This document shows, one piece after another, positions 43,306 through 55,085 of a stretch of 64,000 nucleotides of DNA. The stretch is from assembly GCF_008728515.1 (NCBI RefSeq), contig NC_044995.1, forward strand, positions 40,443,536 to 40,507,535, written 5' to 3'. Each line of letters starts with the position of its first letter. Within the stretch, counting starts at the first letter, position 1. A program made the position numbers and the translations under genes. The notes under the pieces were generated by a model. The model was given only the letters and a program-made list of their open reading frames with translations. It did not search any database and was not told the DNA's origin. The DNA is from Papio anubis. Lineage: Eukaryota > Chordata > Mammalia > Primates > Cercopithecidae.

Positions 43306-43591
43306 GAGATGGAGTCTCGCTTTGTCGCCCAGGCTGGAGTGTAATGGCACAATGTTGGCTCACTGCAACCTCCGCCTCCTGGGTTCAAGCGATTCTCCTG
43401 CCTAAGCCTCCCGAGTGGCTAGGATTACAGGCACCTGCCACCACACCCAGCTAATTTTTTTTGTATTTTTAGTTGATACAGGGTTTCATCATGTTGGGCA
43501 GGCTGGTCTCCCAACTCCTGACCTCTGGTAACCTGCCTGCCTCAGCCTCCCAAAGTGCTGGGATTACAGGCGTGAGCCACCACGCCCGGCC
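42669..43591 (-). repeat. Reverse Alus between EPOR and SWSAP1
   Basis: A fragment at 42669-42812, a copy truncated at CCTGTCTCGGCC (42813-43076), and a full copy at 43279-43591 with 26 T. Confidence 0.85.
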
Positions 43592-43785
43592 TGAAGCTCT
43601 TTTTATAAAGTTTAAAGCAACAAAACTAAACAATATATTGATTGGGTCCAATAGATACAAGATAATGCTATACTTTTAAAAGAGAAAAAGCACTTTACAT
43701 TGTTTAGGTCTTTGGATCTGCATATGTCCCTGAGGTAAGTAGCCATGGGCAACTGAAACACAGACAGGTGGTCACCCACCAAAGC

Positions 43786-45119
43786 TCAGGGCTGGCCTCC
43801 AGAGCTTGAACCCTTGCCTGAGCTGGGGTCACCAGCCTGGGTGGGCCATGGAGCAATCATCATTTCTCCATCTGATCGGAAAGTCACCCACCACTCTGTT
43901 CTGGGGCCCAGCCCGCCTGGATCCAGGCAGGCTCGGAGGCCGTGTTCTCCTGGACCTGGTGCATCTGGCTGCAGCCAGCACTGGGCAGGAAAATACCGCT
44001 GGAGCAGTGCCAGGTGCAGGACGTCCCCACTATCTGCCTCCTCCTGGGTCTGGAGGGCCACCATGAGCCCACAGTCCCGGCCAGGCCCAAGCCGGTGGCT
44101 GAAGTGGGCAGCTGTGTCTAGAAGTAAGGCAATGAGGTAGGCGGCTTCCTGGGGCTCTGGGTCTTCCGCTAGGTACTCTTCTAGGCCATCGAGCAGCAGA
44201 AGGGAGGGGGCTGGCCCCGGGGCTTCATGGGCAGAGCACAGGAGCCGGAAAAGCTCTCGGGTTGAGGGTGGGTACTGGAAGCGGATCTTCTAGAAGGAGA
44301 AACAGAAGGAAAGGGCCGGATTCAGCACAAGAAGCCAGACTCCTCGCAAGAGTAACCCTGCCTTCTTGCATAGTTTCCCTGGTTCCAGGATGAACCAGCT
44401 CAGAGTGGTTAAATATTCCTGTATTCGTCCCTTTTTCCAGCACTCATCACTGCCGAGTATTAGTTGAGGGCAAGCCATTTTTGCTTGTTTTTGGCCAAAT
44501 CTCTAGGGCACTTTTTCCACGGAAAACCCTCCCACAGCATTGTCGGTCTGACCTCATCCTTGACACCAACAGGAGCCAACTCTGGCCCTGAATGGACCCA
44601 AGCTTGGCCCCGCCCCTTGATGGGCCTGACTTCACCCTTCGGGCACCGCCTCTTGCTAACACCGCCCATCATTGGATGGGCTCTCACTTCAATCTTAACT
44701 AAGCTCCGCGTGGTGCCACCCCTCACTGCGCCTGCCTGACTCCGCCCCATCGTGGCTGCCCTGGCCCGCCCTTCCACCGTCCCCTCCATGGGCTTGTCTA
44801 CCTGTCACTCAATAGTCCCGGATCTACTCCACCATTGGCTAGAACGCCTCCGCTCCCACCGCACAGTTACCTGGAGTCGCATTGGGTCTAGAGTCGTTCC
44901 GGTCCCGCGGGGCAGGCTTTGTAGAGGCCTCCGTGTCAGGAAGAGGACTGGGCCTTGGCCCTCCCCCGCCGCCTCTAGGGCCGCAGCAAATAGCAGCGCT
45001 GTTTTTCCAGACCCTGGTGCGCCGAGAAGCAGCAAAGGCGGTCCGACGGCAGGCGTGTTCTCCTCCCCGGACCAGGCCGCACTGTCCCTGGTCAGCACCC
45101 GCCTCAGCGCCTCCGCCAT
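43786..45119 (-). CDS. SWSAP1: SWSAP1, SWIM-type zinc finger 7-associated protein (complete, 2 exons)
   Basis: RAD51-paralogue-like ATPase that pairs with SWS1 (ZSWIM7) to stabilise RAD51 in homologous recombination. Exon 1 is 45119-44871 and exon 2 is 44289-43786, joined CTCCAG|AAGATC. From the first in-frame ATG the product is 250 aa. Walker A GAPGSGKT lies at residues 33-40, and Walker B-like LLLLDGLEE around Asp117. The C-terminus is Gly/Ser-rich (GKGSSSGGQP). A TAA codon stands in frame just upstream of 45200, so the reading frame is bounded. The human protein, as I recall, is 229 aa and begins at a Met equivalent to residue 22; here that codon is ACG (Thr). Either initiation is at the upstream ATG (MAEALRRVL) or the human annotation starts too late. 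Both exons are open and introns are GT/AG, so the gene looks functional. Confidence 0.93.
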
Positions 45120-45240
45120 TCGCCGCGTAGCTCTGTCCAATTGGTGGCTCTTTCCCAGTCTTAGTCCCGCCCAAGTCGAGGCTGCTTCGGTACAGTTCAC
45201 TTAGTTTCTCTATTGGTTTAGGAATCTGTCCATCAAAACT
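45120..45240 (-). promoter_or_regulatory. SWSAP1 promoter-proximal CCAAT boxes
   Basis: CCAATTGG at 45137-45144 (a CCAAT on both strands) and CCAAT on the minus strand at 45212-45216, immediately upstream of the SWSAP1 reading frame in a CpG-rich stretch. TATA-less housekeeping layout; role inferred. Confidence 0.5.
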
Positions 45241-46150
45241 CGATTCCTCTGGTGAATGGGCGAAGGGTTAGAACCTATGCGGAGGAAAGGGTGCATTCGA
45301 GGGAAATAGGGAAATAAGGCCCTTCCTTAAGGGAGGCTGCTGGGGGAACTAGCACGAATACTGTTACTGTCAGCTAATGAGACAAATATAAGGATTAAGA
45401 ATTGGAGGAGCAGACCAGAATGAGTGACATATTCTTTAAAGTCGCCTAGCCTCAGTTTGCCCTCCTGTAAAATGGGGCTTATGATATCTCAGAGGAGTAT
45501 TGTGATCGGCATGTATTTGTGTGTGGTTTTGCTGATGTCATCCAATGACAACTGAGAATTGAAGAGGGGGATGAGCTGTGTGCTTGTCTTTCTGTGCACC
45601 TGAGTATGGGCAGGAGTGTGTGTCTGGGGACACAGGCTTAGGGACACAGCCATCCCCGAAAGTCTGTGAGATGAAGGCTCTCAACTTCCTCACTGGCTAA
45701 GGGGTTCTGTGGGGCCTTCCTTGTGGTATGGGGGGAAGGCAGGACCGCAGGACAAAGAAGGGAGCAGGAGAGACAAAGAGACAGGAGCTGAAACACTGAA
45801 GGAGAGATACAGCAGGGACATTGTTTGTCTTGTTCACTTCTGTTCTCCAGTACCCAGAATAGCACCTGGCACATTTGTAGGTTCTCAAATACAGGCTCGT
45901 TAAGAGAATGAAGGAAGGGAAGTGGGATTGATGAGAAACAGGGAGAAAGGGAGGAACAAAGTGAATGATCGTGATCCCTGGCTGAATCTTCTCACCCAGA
46001 CTTCGTCCCAGAGCTGCCACTCACGCCTGTGTTGCCCTGGCAACCTTGTCTCCTGGTAACTCCAAAGTGGTGCTGTTGCCTGGAGACCCAGGGGCAGGGA
46101 GAAAGTGAGATTTCCTGGGCTTTCTCTCTCCCTCTGGGACCAGAAAACAG
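45241..46150. other. Intergenic DNA upstream of SWSAP1
   Basis: Contains a MIR-like piece near 45430-45530 (CCTCAGTTTGCCCTCCTGTA) and an L2-like piece near 45820-45900 (TAGCACCTGGCACATTTGTA). No gene signal. Confidence 0.5.
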
Positions 46151-46260
46151 CTCCACGACATCCCCCAACACACCCACTCACACAGCTGGGCACCCTCACA
46201 CCCCTCTACACACACACACACACAAACACACACACACCACGGCATCTCTGAATATATTCT
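46150..46260 (+). repeat. (CA)n-rich stretch
   Basis: ACACAC runs mixed with ACCC; the surrounding 46260-46520 stays CA-rich but has no named repeat. Confidence 0.8.
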
Positions 46261-46523
46261 ATTTTCAGAATCTCCATCATGCACATGCTCCAACCTTGCC
46301 CTATCCTGACACAAAGCATCCCATACAAACTCTGTCCCACATTCATCCCCCACACCCTTTCTCTTGCAAAACACGTAACTATGACATTGCCACTACACAC
46401 GCAGACACACACAGTGAAGCACACCGATACACTGCGCTGTCAAACACCCCACCTCAGTCCCCATCCCCCAGCAGATACACAACCCATGATTCACCTCACA
46501 TTTCAACACTCCAGATGCACAAA

Positions 46524-47140
46524 CAGGCCTGGTATGGTGGCTTATGTCTGTAGTCCCAGTGCTGTGGGAGGCCAAGGCAGGAGGATTGCTTGAGGCCAAG
46601 AGTTCAAGACCAGCCTGGGCAATGTAGTGAGACCCCATCTCTACAAAATACTTAAAAATTAGCCAGGTGCTAATTTTTAATATCACCAGGCGCGGTGTGG
46701 CTCATGCCTGTAATCCCAGCACTTTGGGAGGCTGAGGTGGGCAGATCATGAGGTCAGGAGATCAAGATCATCCTGGCTTACACAGTGAAACCCCATCTCT
46801 ACTAAAAATAGAAAAGAAAATTTAGCCAGGGATGGTGGTGGGCACCTGTAGTCCCAGCTACTTGGGAGGTGGAGGCAGAAGAATGGCGTGAACCCGGGAG
46901 GCGGAGCTTGCAGTGAGCTGAGATCATGCCACTGCACTCCAGCCTGGGCGACAGAGCGAGACTCTGTCTCAAAAAAAAAAAAAAGATTTAGCCAGGTGTG
47001 GTGGCGTGCACCTGTAGTCCTAGCTACTCGGGAGTCTGAGGCAGGAGGATTGCTTGAGCCCAAGGAAGTCAAAGCCGCAGTGAGCAGTGATTGTGCCACT
47101 GCACTCCAGCCTGGACAACAGAGCAACACCCTATCTCAAC

Positions 47141-47170
<30 letters not shown>
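46524..47170 (+). repeat. Old Alu split by a younger Alu
   Basis: Left arm 46524-46680, right arm 46985-47170 with an (AAAAC)n tail; inserted copy 46686-46984. Confidence 0.83.
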
Positions 47171-47172
<2 letters not shown>

Positions 47173-47317
47173 GCACAAATAGTCAGTAGTAACACCCACA
47201 TCACAGAGTCCAGCATAGTTACATACATGGGAGCATGCTGAATACAGCCTCACCACAAGTCCTTTGTACTTGATGATCTTGTGTGTGTAGCAGTCAGCTT
47301 CCAGATATCCTTCTGGC

Positions 47318-48645
47318 TTTTTTTTTCTTTTTTCTTTTTTGAGACAGAGTTTTGCTCTTGTTGCCCAGGCTGGGGTGCAATGGCATGATCTTGGCTCATT
47401 GCAACCTCCGTCTCCCAGGTTCAAGTGATTCTCCTGCCTCAGCCTCCCAAGTAGCTGGGATTACAGGCATGCACCACCACGCACGGCTGATTTTGTATTT
47501 TTAGTAGAGACAGGGTTTCTCCATGTGGGTCAGGCTGGTCTCGAACTTCTGACCTCAGGTGATGTGCCAGCCTTGGCCTCCCAAAGTGCTGGGATTACAG
47601 GTGTGAGCCACCGCGCCCAGCCAACTTTTTTTTCCCTCCACTCTTTTTAGGTCTTTGGTCAAAATATCATCTACTCAGAGACTCAGAGAGGCTCTCCTGG
47701 ACTGCCTGCCCAAAATTGCACACATTTCACTCTCTAACTGATTATTTGTTTTTGTAGTTATTGTTGTTGTGTTGGTTTGTTTTTTTGAGATGGAGTCTTG
47801 CTCTGTCACCCAGGTTGGAGTGCAATGGCACGATCTCAACTCATTGCAATCTCCACCTCCCGGGTTCAAGCGATCCTCCTGCCTCAGCCTCCTGAGTAGC
47901 TGGGACTACAGGTGCATGCCACGACCCCCAGCTAGTTTTGGTATTTTTAGTAGAGACGGGGTTTCTCCATGTTGGCAAGGCTGGTCTCGAACTTCTGACC
48001 TCGTCCACCCACCTTGGCCTCCCAAAGTGCTGGAATTAACAGGCGTGAGCCACCATGCCTGGCCAGCTGTCTTTATTTCTCTCTAAATAACGTTCACTTC
48101 TAACGTTATCTGTTTATCTGATGGCATCTCTCCCCATTAGTTCCATGAGGATAGGGTCTTTATTTTTGGTCACTGCTAGCTCCTCAGTTTCTAGTATGGC
48201 ACCTGGTACACACTAGGTGCTCATGAATGTCGGCCGAGTTGAGAATATTCAGCAGAGATGCAGACATTTGGCAAATCTCTCATGCACACAGTCCTTCTTT
48301 CACTTATCAGAATTTTGTCTTCATATATATATATATATATAATTTTTTTTTTTCTAGAGGGAGTCTCACTCTGTCACCCAGGCTGGAGTGCAGTGGTGTG
48401 ATCTCGGCTCACTGCAGCCTCCACCTCCCAGGTTCCAGCAATTCTCCTGCCTCAGCCTTCCAGCTAGCTTGGATTGCAGGTACACGCCACTATGCCCAGC
48501 TAATTTATTTTTATTTTCTTTCTTTTAGTAGAGACGGGGTGTCACTATGTTGGCCAGGCTGGTCTCAAACTCCTCACCTCAGGTGATCCACCTGTCTTGG
48601 CCTCCCAGAGTGCCAGGATTACAGGCGTGAGCCACTGTGCCCGGC
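47318..48645 (-). repeat. Three reverse Alus inside an L2
   Basis: 47318-47622, 47784-48064 and 48346-48645. The DNA between (47640-47750 and 48090-48250, with AGGTCTTTGGTCAAAATATC and GTATGGCACCTGGTACAC) reads as L2. An (AT)10 run precedes the last one. Confidence 0.8.
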
Positions 48646-48799
48646 CTGTCTTCACATCTTGACAGAAGAAGATTTACCATAGAGGAGAATCATGGAGGAA
48701 TGTACCTGTCTGCAGGTAGGGTTGGACCCGGGGCTACGGGGTAGGAACTAGGTGACTTGGGGTCACTCTGTGCCTATCCTTAGTTTACTGGCATCCTCA

Positions 48800-49560
48800 A
48801 GCAATAAGTTCATTCATTTAGCAAACATTTATTGAGCATGTACTATGTATCAGGGCCTATTCTAGTAACTGTAGACCCCACAGTGAACAGACAACAGACC
48901 AAATCTCTGTCCTGGTGGAGCCGACATTCAAATGAGGGAGACCTATAAAGACCCACTAAGCATCATGAGGAATTTAAACACTGTGTGAGCACACGACAAG
49001 CATAGGCAAAAAGACATTTGCACAAGGGGCTGGGCACGGTGACTCACCCCTGTAATCCCAGCACTTTGGGAGGCTGAGGCGGGCAGATCACCTGATGTCG
49101 GGAGTTTGAGACCAGCCTGACCAACGTGGTGAAACCCCATCTCTACTAAAAATACAAAAACTAGCTGGGGGTGGTGGCGGGCGCCTGTAATCACAGCTAC
49201 TCAGGAGGCTGAGGCAGGAGAATCGCTTGAACCCGGGAGGCAGAGGTTGCAGTGAGCTGAGATTGCACCATCGCACTCCAGCCTGGGTGACAGAGCAAGA
49301 CTCCGTCTCGAAAAAAGAAAAGAAAAGAAAAGAAATTTGCACAACGAAGGGAATTTAGAAGGAAGGCTAGTGTTTTTTCAATTTTGAATAGGGTGGTTGG
49401 ATCAGGCTGGGAAGGTGACGTTTGAGAAAAGGCCTGAGAGAGGTCAGGGAGTGAATTGTGCAAATATGCAGTGGAAGAACATTCCAGGTGGAGAAAGTTC
49501 AAGGGCCCTGAGAAAGTTGGCTTTTACTCGAGTCATGAGGAGACAGGAGAGGGGTCTGTG
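48800..49560 (-). repeat. L2 interrupted by an Alu
   Basis: AACATTTATTGAGCATGTAC and GTGAACAGACAACAG before the Alu at 49027-49336, and AGGCCTGAGAGAGGTCAGGG after it. Confidence 0.75.
49027..49336 (+). repeat. Alu, forward
   Basis: GGCTGGGCACGGTGACTC start, (AAAAG)n tail. Confidence 0.88.
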
Positions 49561-49687
49561 CCTGGGATAGTCGTGCTGTGACATTCTAAATCAGAGCTCT
49601 GTTTTCGTCAACTTGAGATTGAGATGCTGTGAGACCCACAGGGACATGTTGAGAAGGCTTTTGATTTTTGTTGTTTTTGTTTTTGTT

Positions 49688-50737
49688 TTTTTTTTGAGAT
49701 GGAGTCTCACACTGTCGCCCAGGCTGGAGTGCAGTGGCCGGATCTCAGCTCACTGCAAGCTCCGCCTCCCGGGTTTACGCCATTCTCCTGCCTCAGCCTC
49801 CTGAGTAGCTGGGACTACAGGCGCCCGCCACCTCGCCTGGCTAGTTTTTTGTATTTTTTTGTAGAGACGGGGTTTCACCGGGTTAGCCAGGATGGTCTCG
49901 ATCTCCTGACCTTGTGATCCGCCCGTCTCAGCCTCCCAAAGTGCTGGGATTACAGGCTTGAGCCACCGCGCCCGGCTTGTTGTTGTTTATTTTTTATGTT
50001 TTTATTTTTTGAGACCGTGTCTCGCTCTGTCACCCAGGCTGGAGTGCAATGGTGCGATCTCAGCTCACTGCAACCTCTGCCTGCCAGGTTCAAGTGATTC
50101 TCCAGCCTCAGCCTCCTGAGTAGCTGGGATTACAGGCGCACGTTGCCACTCCTGGCTAATTTTTGTATTTTTAGTAGAGACGGGGTTTCACCATGTTGGC
50201 CAATCTGGTCTTGAACTCCTGGCCTCAGGTGATCTGCCGCCTCAGCCTCCCTAAGTGTTGGAATTACAGGCGTTAGCCACTGCTCCTGGCCTAAACGCTT
50301 TATTTTTTCGAGACGGGGGTCTTGCTCCATTGCCTAGGCTGATCTCAAACTCCTGGGTTCAAGCAATCCTCCTACCTAGACACCTCCCATAGTGTTGGGA
50401 TTTGAGCCACTGCACCCAGCCAAGAAGGCTTTTTTTTTTTTTTTTTTTTTTTTGAGATGGAGTTTTGCTCTTGTGGTCCAAGCTGGAGTGCAATGGCACG
50501 ATCTCAGTTCACAGCAACCTCCGCCTCCTGGGTTCAAGCGATTCTCCTGCCTCAGCCTCCTGAGTAGCTGGGATTACAGGCACGTGCCACCACGCCCGAC
50601 TAATTTTTTGTATTTTTAGTAGTAACAGTGTTTCACCATGTTAGCCAGGCTGGTCTCAAACCCCTGACCTCAAGTGATCCACCCGGCTCGGCCTCCCAAA
50701 GTGCCGGGATTACAGGTGTGAGCCATGACACCCAGCC
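49688..50737 (-). repeat. Run of four reverse Alus
   Basis: 49688-49976 AluY; 50000-50293; a left-arm piece 50303-50423; 50430-50737. Poly(T) starts separate them. Confidence 0.87.
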
Positions 50738-51400
50738 AATCCCAAACAGGTACAAGCCAGCCTGTGTTCTCTATCTAAGATCATCTATCCCAGTATGGGA
50801 GTTGGTGCAAGGCCAGGGCTGCTGTCACCACCCTCCTGAATGGGACCTGATTCTTCCCCCACTTTTACCATTCTTGCCGGCGCTCCACGTCAGCATCAGG
50901 GACAAGGCCTGCTGGTTTGAGTGGTGGCGCTGTCCGTTGTGCTGAAGCTTTGCTTTCTTCCTGGCCCCAGTGGAGACAGCTGTGCGTCAGGAGAGACCAC
51001 AGGTCTCAGGTGTATAAGCTCTGGAAACAGGAGCCTTGGTCAGTCAATCAGGGGGCCTCCTGATGCAGTCTTTCCTCTGCCATCAGCTCTCTGATGCTCT
51101 CATCTTATCCCCCAGTGGCCCACGGTAAGCTCCACCATCTCCCCAACTTCCCCACCATCTCCCCAACCTCCTCTTCTTCTGTCTCCTCTTCACTCACCCT
51201 TTGCCAATTGCTACACAGGCCACTTTGCTGTTTCCTGAACACAGAAGGCACGTTCCCACCTCAAGCCTTTCACACTTGCTCTGCAAAGACCTCCTTTGCC
51301 TGGAGGTCTCCCCACCACATATTTGCACAGCTCCCTTCCTCCCAGTGTCGTCTCAGAGAGAACTTCCTTGATCACTTTGTTTTAAATTGCAAACCATAGC
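50738..51400. other. Intergenic DNA with an L2 remnant
   Basis: The 51220-51400 part (CTTTCACACTTGCTCTGC, TTCCTTGATCACTTTG) is L2-like; the rest is unassigned and has no open coding pattern. Confidence 0.5.
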
Positions 51401-51705
51401 CCAGGCATGGTGGCTCACACCTGTAATCCCAGCATTTTGGGAGGCCAAAGTGGGAGGATCACTTGAGCCCAGAAGTTCAAGACCAGCCTGGGGAACATAG
51501 CAAGACATTGTCTCTACTAAAAATTTAAAAAACTAGCAGGCATGGTGGTGTGTGCCTGCAGTCCCAGCTACTTGGGAGGATCACTAGATCACTGGATCCC
51601 AGAAGTTTAAGGCTGTAGTGAGCTAGGATCGTGCCACTGCACTCCACCCATCGCTCAGCCTGAGCAACAAACAGAGCAAGACCCTCCCTATCCCTTAAAA
51701 AGAAA
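51401..51705 (+). repeat. Alu, forward
   Basis: GCCCAGGCATGGTGGCTC start. Sits inside the L2 remnant; GCAAACCAT flanks it on both sides. Confidence 0.85.
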
Positions 51706-52049
51706 TTGCAAACCATGTCCCTATCCCACAGTTGTCACATCGCCTTCCTTAGCTTGAGTGTTCTCCTTATCACATATCAATATCTAATATATCAGAGATC
51801 CCTTAGCTAAATCCATGATCCTGGAGTTGGAAATTCAGGATTTTTCAGATTTTAAAATGTAATAGGCTGTAAATACTATGTGTTTCATACCCCCAGTGGG
51901 ACCAGAACTAACATCCTCAAATCACTTTATCTTCAGCAAAACACAAGAATATTCACATCAAGTGAAATAAATAAAAGCTATACATAATCTCAAGTCAGTT
52001 CAGGTTAGGTTTTGCCATAAATGAGTTATGAAAGGATTTTGGTTTTCAG
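51706..52049. other. Unassigned intergenic DNA
   Basis: AT-rich, starts as the continuation of the L2 at 51220. Nothing else recognised. Confidence 0.4.
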
Positions 52050-52728
52050 ACTTCTTTTTGTTTTTTGAAATGGAGTCTCACTCTGTCACCCAGTCTGGAG
52101 TGCAGTGGTGCAATCTTGGCTCACTGCAACCTCCGCCTCCCAGGTTCAAGTGATTCTCCTGCCTCAGCCTCCCAAGTAGCTGGGATTACAGACATGTGTC
52201 ACCACACTCAGCTAATTTTTATATTTTTAGTAGAGACAGGGTTTCACCATGTTGGCCAGGCTGGTCTTGAATTTCCGACCTCAGGTGATCCACCCGCTTC
52301 AGCATCCCAAAATGCTGGGATTACAGGTGTGAGCAACCGTGCCTGGCCTGGTTTTCAGACTTCTATAAAAATTTGTAATTGTGAATCTGTACTTAGCTCA
52401 TTTATTTTTATATTTATTAATTTGCGTATTTATTTATTTTGAGACATGGTCTCACTCTGTCACCCAGGCTACAGTGCAGTGGCATGATCACGGCTCACCA
52501 CAGTCTCGACTTCCTGGGCTCAAGTGACTCCCACCTCAGCCTCCCGTGTAGCCGGGACTATAGATGTGTGCCACCATGCCCAACTAATTTTAAAATATAT
52601 ATATTTTTTTGTACAGACGGAGGTCTCACTATGTTGCCCAGGTCGTTCTCCAACTCCTAAGCTCAAGCAATCCTCCAGCCTTGGCCTCCCAGAGTGTTGG
52701 GATCATAGGTGTGGAGACCAGGCCCCAT
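52050..52728 (-). repeat. Two reverse Alus
   Basis: 52050-52349, flanked by GGTTTTCAGACTTCT on both sides (its target-site duplication), and the older 52420-52728. Confidence 0.86.
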
Positions 52729-52937
52729 TTACCTTGTTTATTGTCTTACATATTAGAATACTCTCATCTGTGACAGCAGAGGTTCGTGTCTGTTCTGTTC
52801 ACTGCTGTAACCTCCCGTCCCCCCAACCCCCACCCTGTGCCTAACTAAACAACACTTATGCTTTGGTTTGAATGTTTGTACCCTGTCCCCCGGTTGATAT
52901 GTTGAAATCCTAACCCACAGTGATAGGAGGTGGGGGG

Positions 52938-53235
52938 CCTTTTTTTTTTTTTTCTGAAACAGTCTCGCTCTGCCGCCCAGGCTGGAGTGCAGTGGCCGGA
53001 TCTCAGCTCACTGCAAGCTCCGCCTCCCGGGTTTACGCCATTCTCCTGCCTCAGCCTCCCCAGTGGCTGGGACTACAGGCGCCCACCACCTCGCCCGGCT
53101 AGATTTTTGTATTTTTTAGTAGAGACAGGGTTTCACCATGTTAGCCAGGATGGTCTCGATCTCCTGACCTCGTGATCCAGCCGTCTCGGCCTCCCAAAGT
53201 GCTGGGATTACAGGCATGAGCCACCGCGCCCGGCC
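52938..53235 (-). mobile_element. AluY inserted in the LTR
   Basis: GGTGGGGGGCCTTT stands immediately before it and again at 53236, a target-site duplication. Confidence 0.9.
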
Positions 53236-53454
53236 GGTGGGGGGCCTTTTAAAGGTGATTAGGTCATGAGGGTGGAGTCCTCATGAATGAGATTAGTGCT
53301 CTTATAAAAGAGGCCCCAGAGAGCTTCTCCACCTTCTGCCATGTGAGACTAGAGTAAGTCTGTGAGGAAGCAGGCCCTCACCGGCCACTGAATCTGCTGG
53401 GGCCTTGATCTTGGACTTCCCAGCCTCCAGAACTGTGAGCAATAAACTTCTGTT

Positions 53455-54215
53455 AGGCCCAGGGTGGTAGCTCATGCCTGTAATCCCAGCACTTTGGGAG
53501 GTTGAGATGCGTGAACCGCTTGAGCCCGGGAGTTCAAGATCAGCCTGGGCAACATGGCACAACCCCGTCTCTATTAAAAAAAATAGGCCAGGCACGGTGG
53601 CTCATACCTATAATCCCAGCACTTTGGAAGGCCAAGGTGGGCAGATCACAAGGTCAGGAGTTCGAGACCAGCCTGGCCAATATGGTCAAACCCCATAAAG
53701 TATTTGTCTACCAAAAATACAAAAATTAGCCAGGTGTGGTGGCAGGCACCTGTAATCCCAGCTACTAGGGAGGCAGAGGCACGAGAATCGCTTGAACTCA
53801 GGAGGCGGAGGTTGTGTGAGCCGAGATCGTACCACTGTACTCCAGCCTGGCGACAGAGCAAAACTCCATCTCAAAACACAAGAAACACAAACACACACAC
53901 AAAATAAAAATAAGGCCGGGCACAGTGGCTCACACCTGTAATCCCAACACTTTGGGAGGCCAAGGCAGGCGGATCACAATGTGAGGAGATCGAGACCATC
54001 CTGGCTAACACGGTGAAATCCCATCTCTACTAAAAATACAAAAAATTAGCCAGGCGTGGTGGTGCGCACCTGTAGTCCCAGCTACTCAGGAGGCTGAGTG
54101 AGGCAGGAGAATCACTTGAACCCGGGAGGTGGAGGTTGCGGTGAGCTGAGGTTGCACCACTGCACTCCAGCCTGGGCAACAGAGCGAGATTCCATCTCAA
54201 AATAAATAATAAATA
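53455..54215 (+). repeat. Three forward Alus inside the LTR
   Basis: A left arm at 53455-53583, then 53585-53880 (small insertion TAAAGTATTTGTC) and 53911-54215. Confidence 0.86.
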
Positions 54216-54345
54216 AGAAACATATTTTTAAATAATTAGTAGAGAAATTTAATAGTAGTAGAGAAATTTATTTTTAAATAATTTAATAAATAAGCCATCC
54301 TGTCCCCGGTAGTTTGTTATGGCAGCTGGAACAGACTAAGACCAT

Positions 54346-55020
54346 CTGGCACACAGTAGGGGTTTTACAGTGTTTGCTGAATGAATTAATTAATGAGAGA
54401 AAGGAAACAGACTCCCTTTTCCTGGTGCCTGGGTGACTCTAGGTCCCAAATGCCCTATCTGAAGACCCTCAGAGCCCCGATTGCAGGAGGGGTCCTGTGG
54501 CTCCCTCTCCCTGACCCTTTGAACATCCCCAGTATCTGCTGAGTTCTCAAAGGGGTTGGATCTCGGTGTAATCTCATACTCAGCACCCTGCGCTCATCCA
54601 TGCAGCCAGGTGTTCGGCTTGGAGGTTCTTAGTGCCCCTCAGCATCCCCCATCCCTCTCAGGACCCCCAGGTATCCTCACCCCATTCCTTGTGCCCTCTG
54701 TGCCCTGGTCTGAGACACACAGGGCATGTACGGCTCCTGATGTGGGTTTGTGTGCCTTGGTGGCTTGAGCGACTGTTTGCCTTTGACAGATGAAGAAACA
54801 AGGGCACAGAGAGGTGAATGAACTTTCCTGAGGCCACAGAGCCCAGAATGCTGAGCCAGGATTTCAGCCCAAGTCTCGAGCCCCATGAAACCGCACTGCC
54901 TCTCCACAATCGTCCTTAGATACACTGCAGCAGTACACCCACACCCAGCTCCACAGACATCCATAGACCCACGATGAAAGTCCTCCGCACCCCCCACCAC
55001 CCGGGGGAGGAAGGCAGGTG
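54346..55020. other. Intergenic DNA beyond the PLPPR2 3' end
   Basis: Apart from the MIR it is unique DNA with no recognisable gene. Confidence 0.5.
54775..54905 (-). repeat. MIR, reverse
   Basis: TTTGACAGATGAAGAAAC, CTGAGGCCACAGAGCCCAG and AACCGCACTGCCTCTCCAC. Confidence 0.8.
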
Positions 55021-55040
55021 GCCAAACTTCTGTTACAAAC

Positions 55041-55085
55041 AGGTCTTTATTAAAGATGAGAAGCCAGGTCTTTATTAAAGATGAG
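55041..55085 (-). other. Duplicated PLPPR2 poly(A) signal region
   Basis: A 25-bp segment is repeated in tandem (55041-55065, 55066-55085 partial). Each copy contains TTTATT, which is AATAAA on the minus strand (55046-55051 and 55071-55076). Confidence 0.85.

Larger units (their letters stand above)
52858..54345 (+). mobile_element. Old MaLR/ERVL-type solitary LTR (MLT1/MST-like), broken by Alus
   Basis: Non-Alu pieces 52858-52937, 53236-53454 and 54290-54345 join into one LTR: GTTTGAATGTTTGTACCC, GGTGATTAGGTCATGAGGG, CTCTTATAAAAGAGGCCCC, GAACTGTGAGCAATAAAC, and the end GTTATGGCAGCTGGAACAG ACTAAGAC. Only the LTR is present; no viral genes. Subfamily not resolved. Confidence 0.75.
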
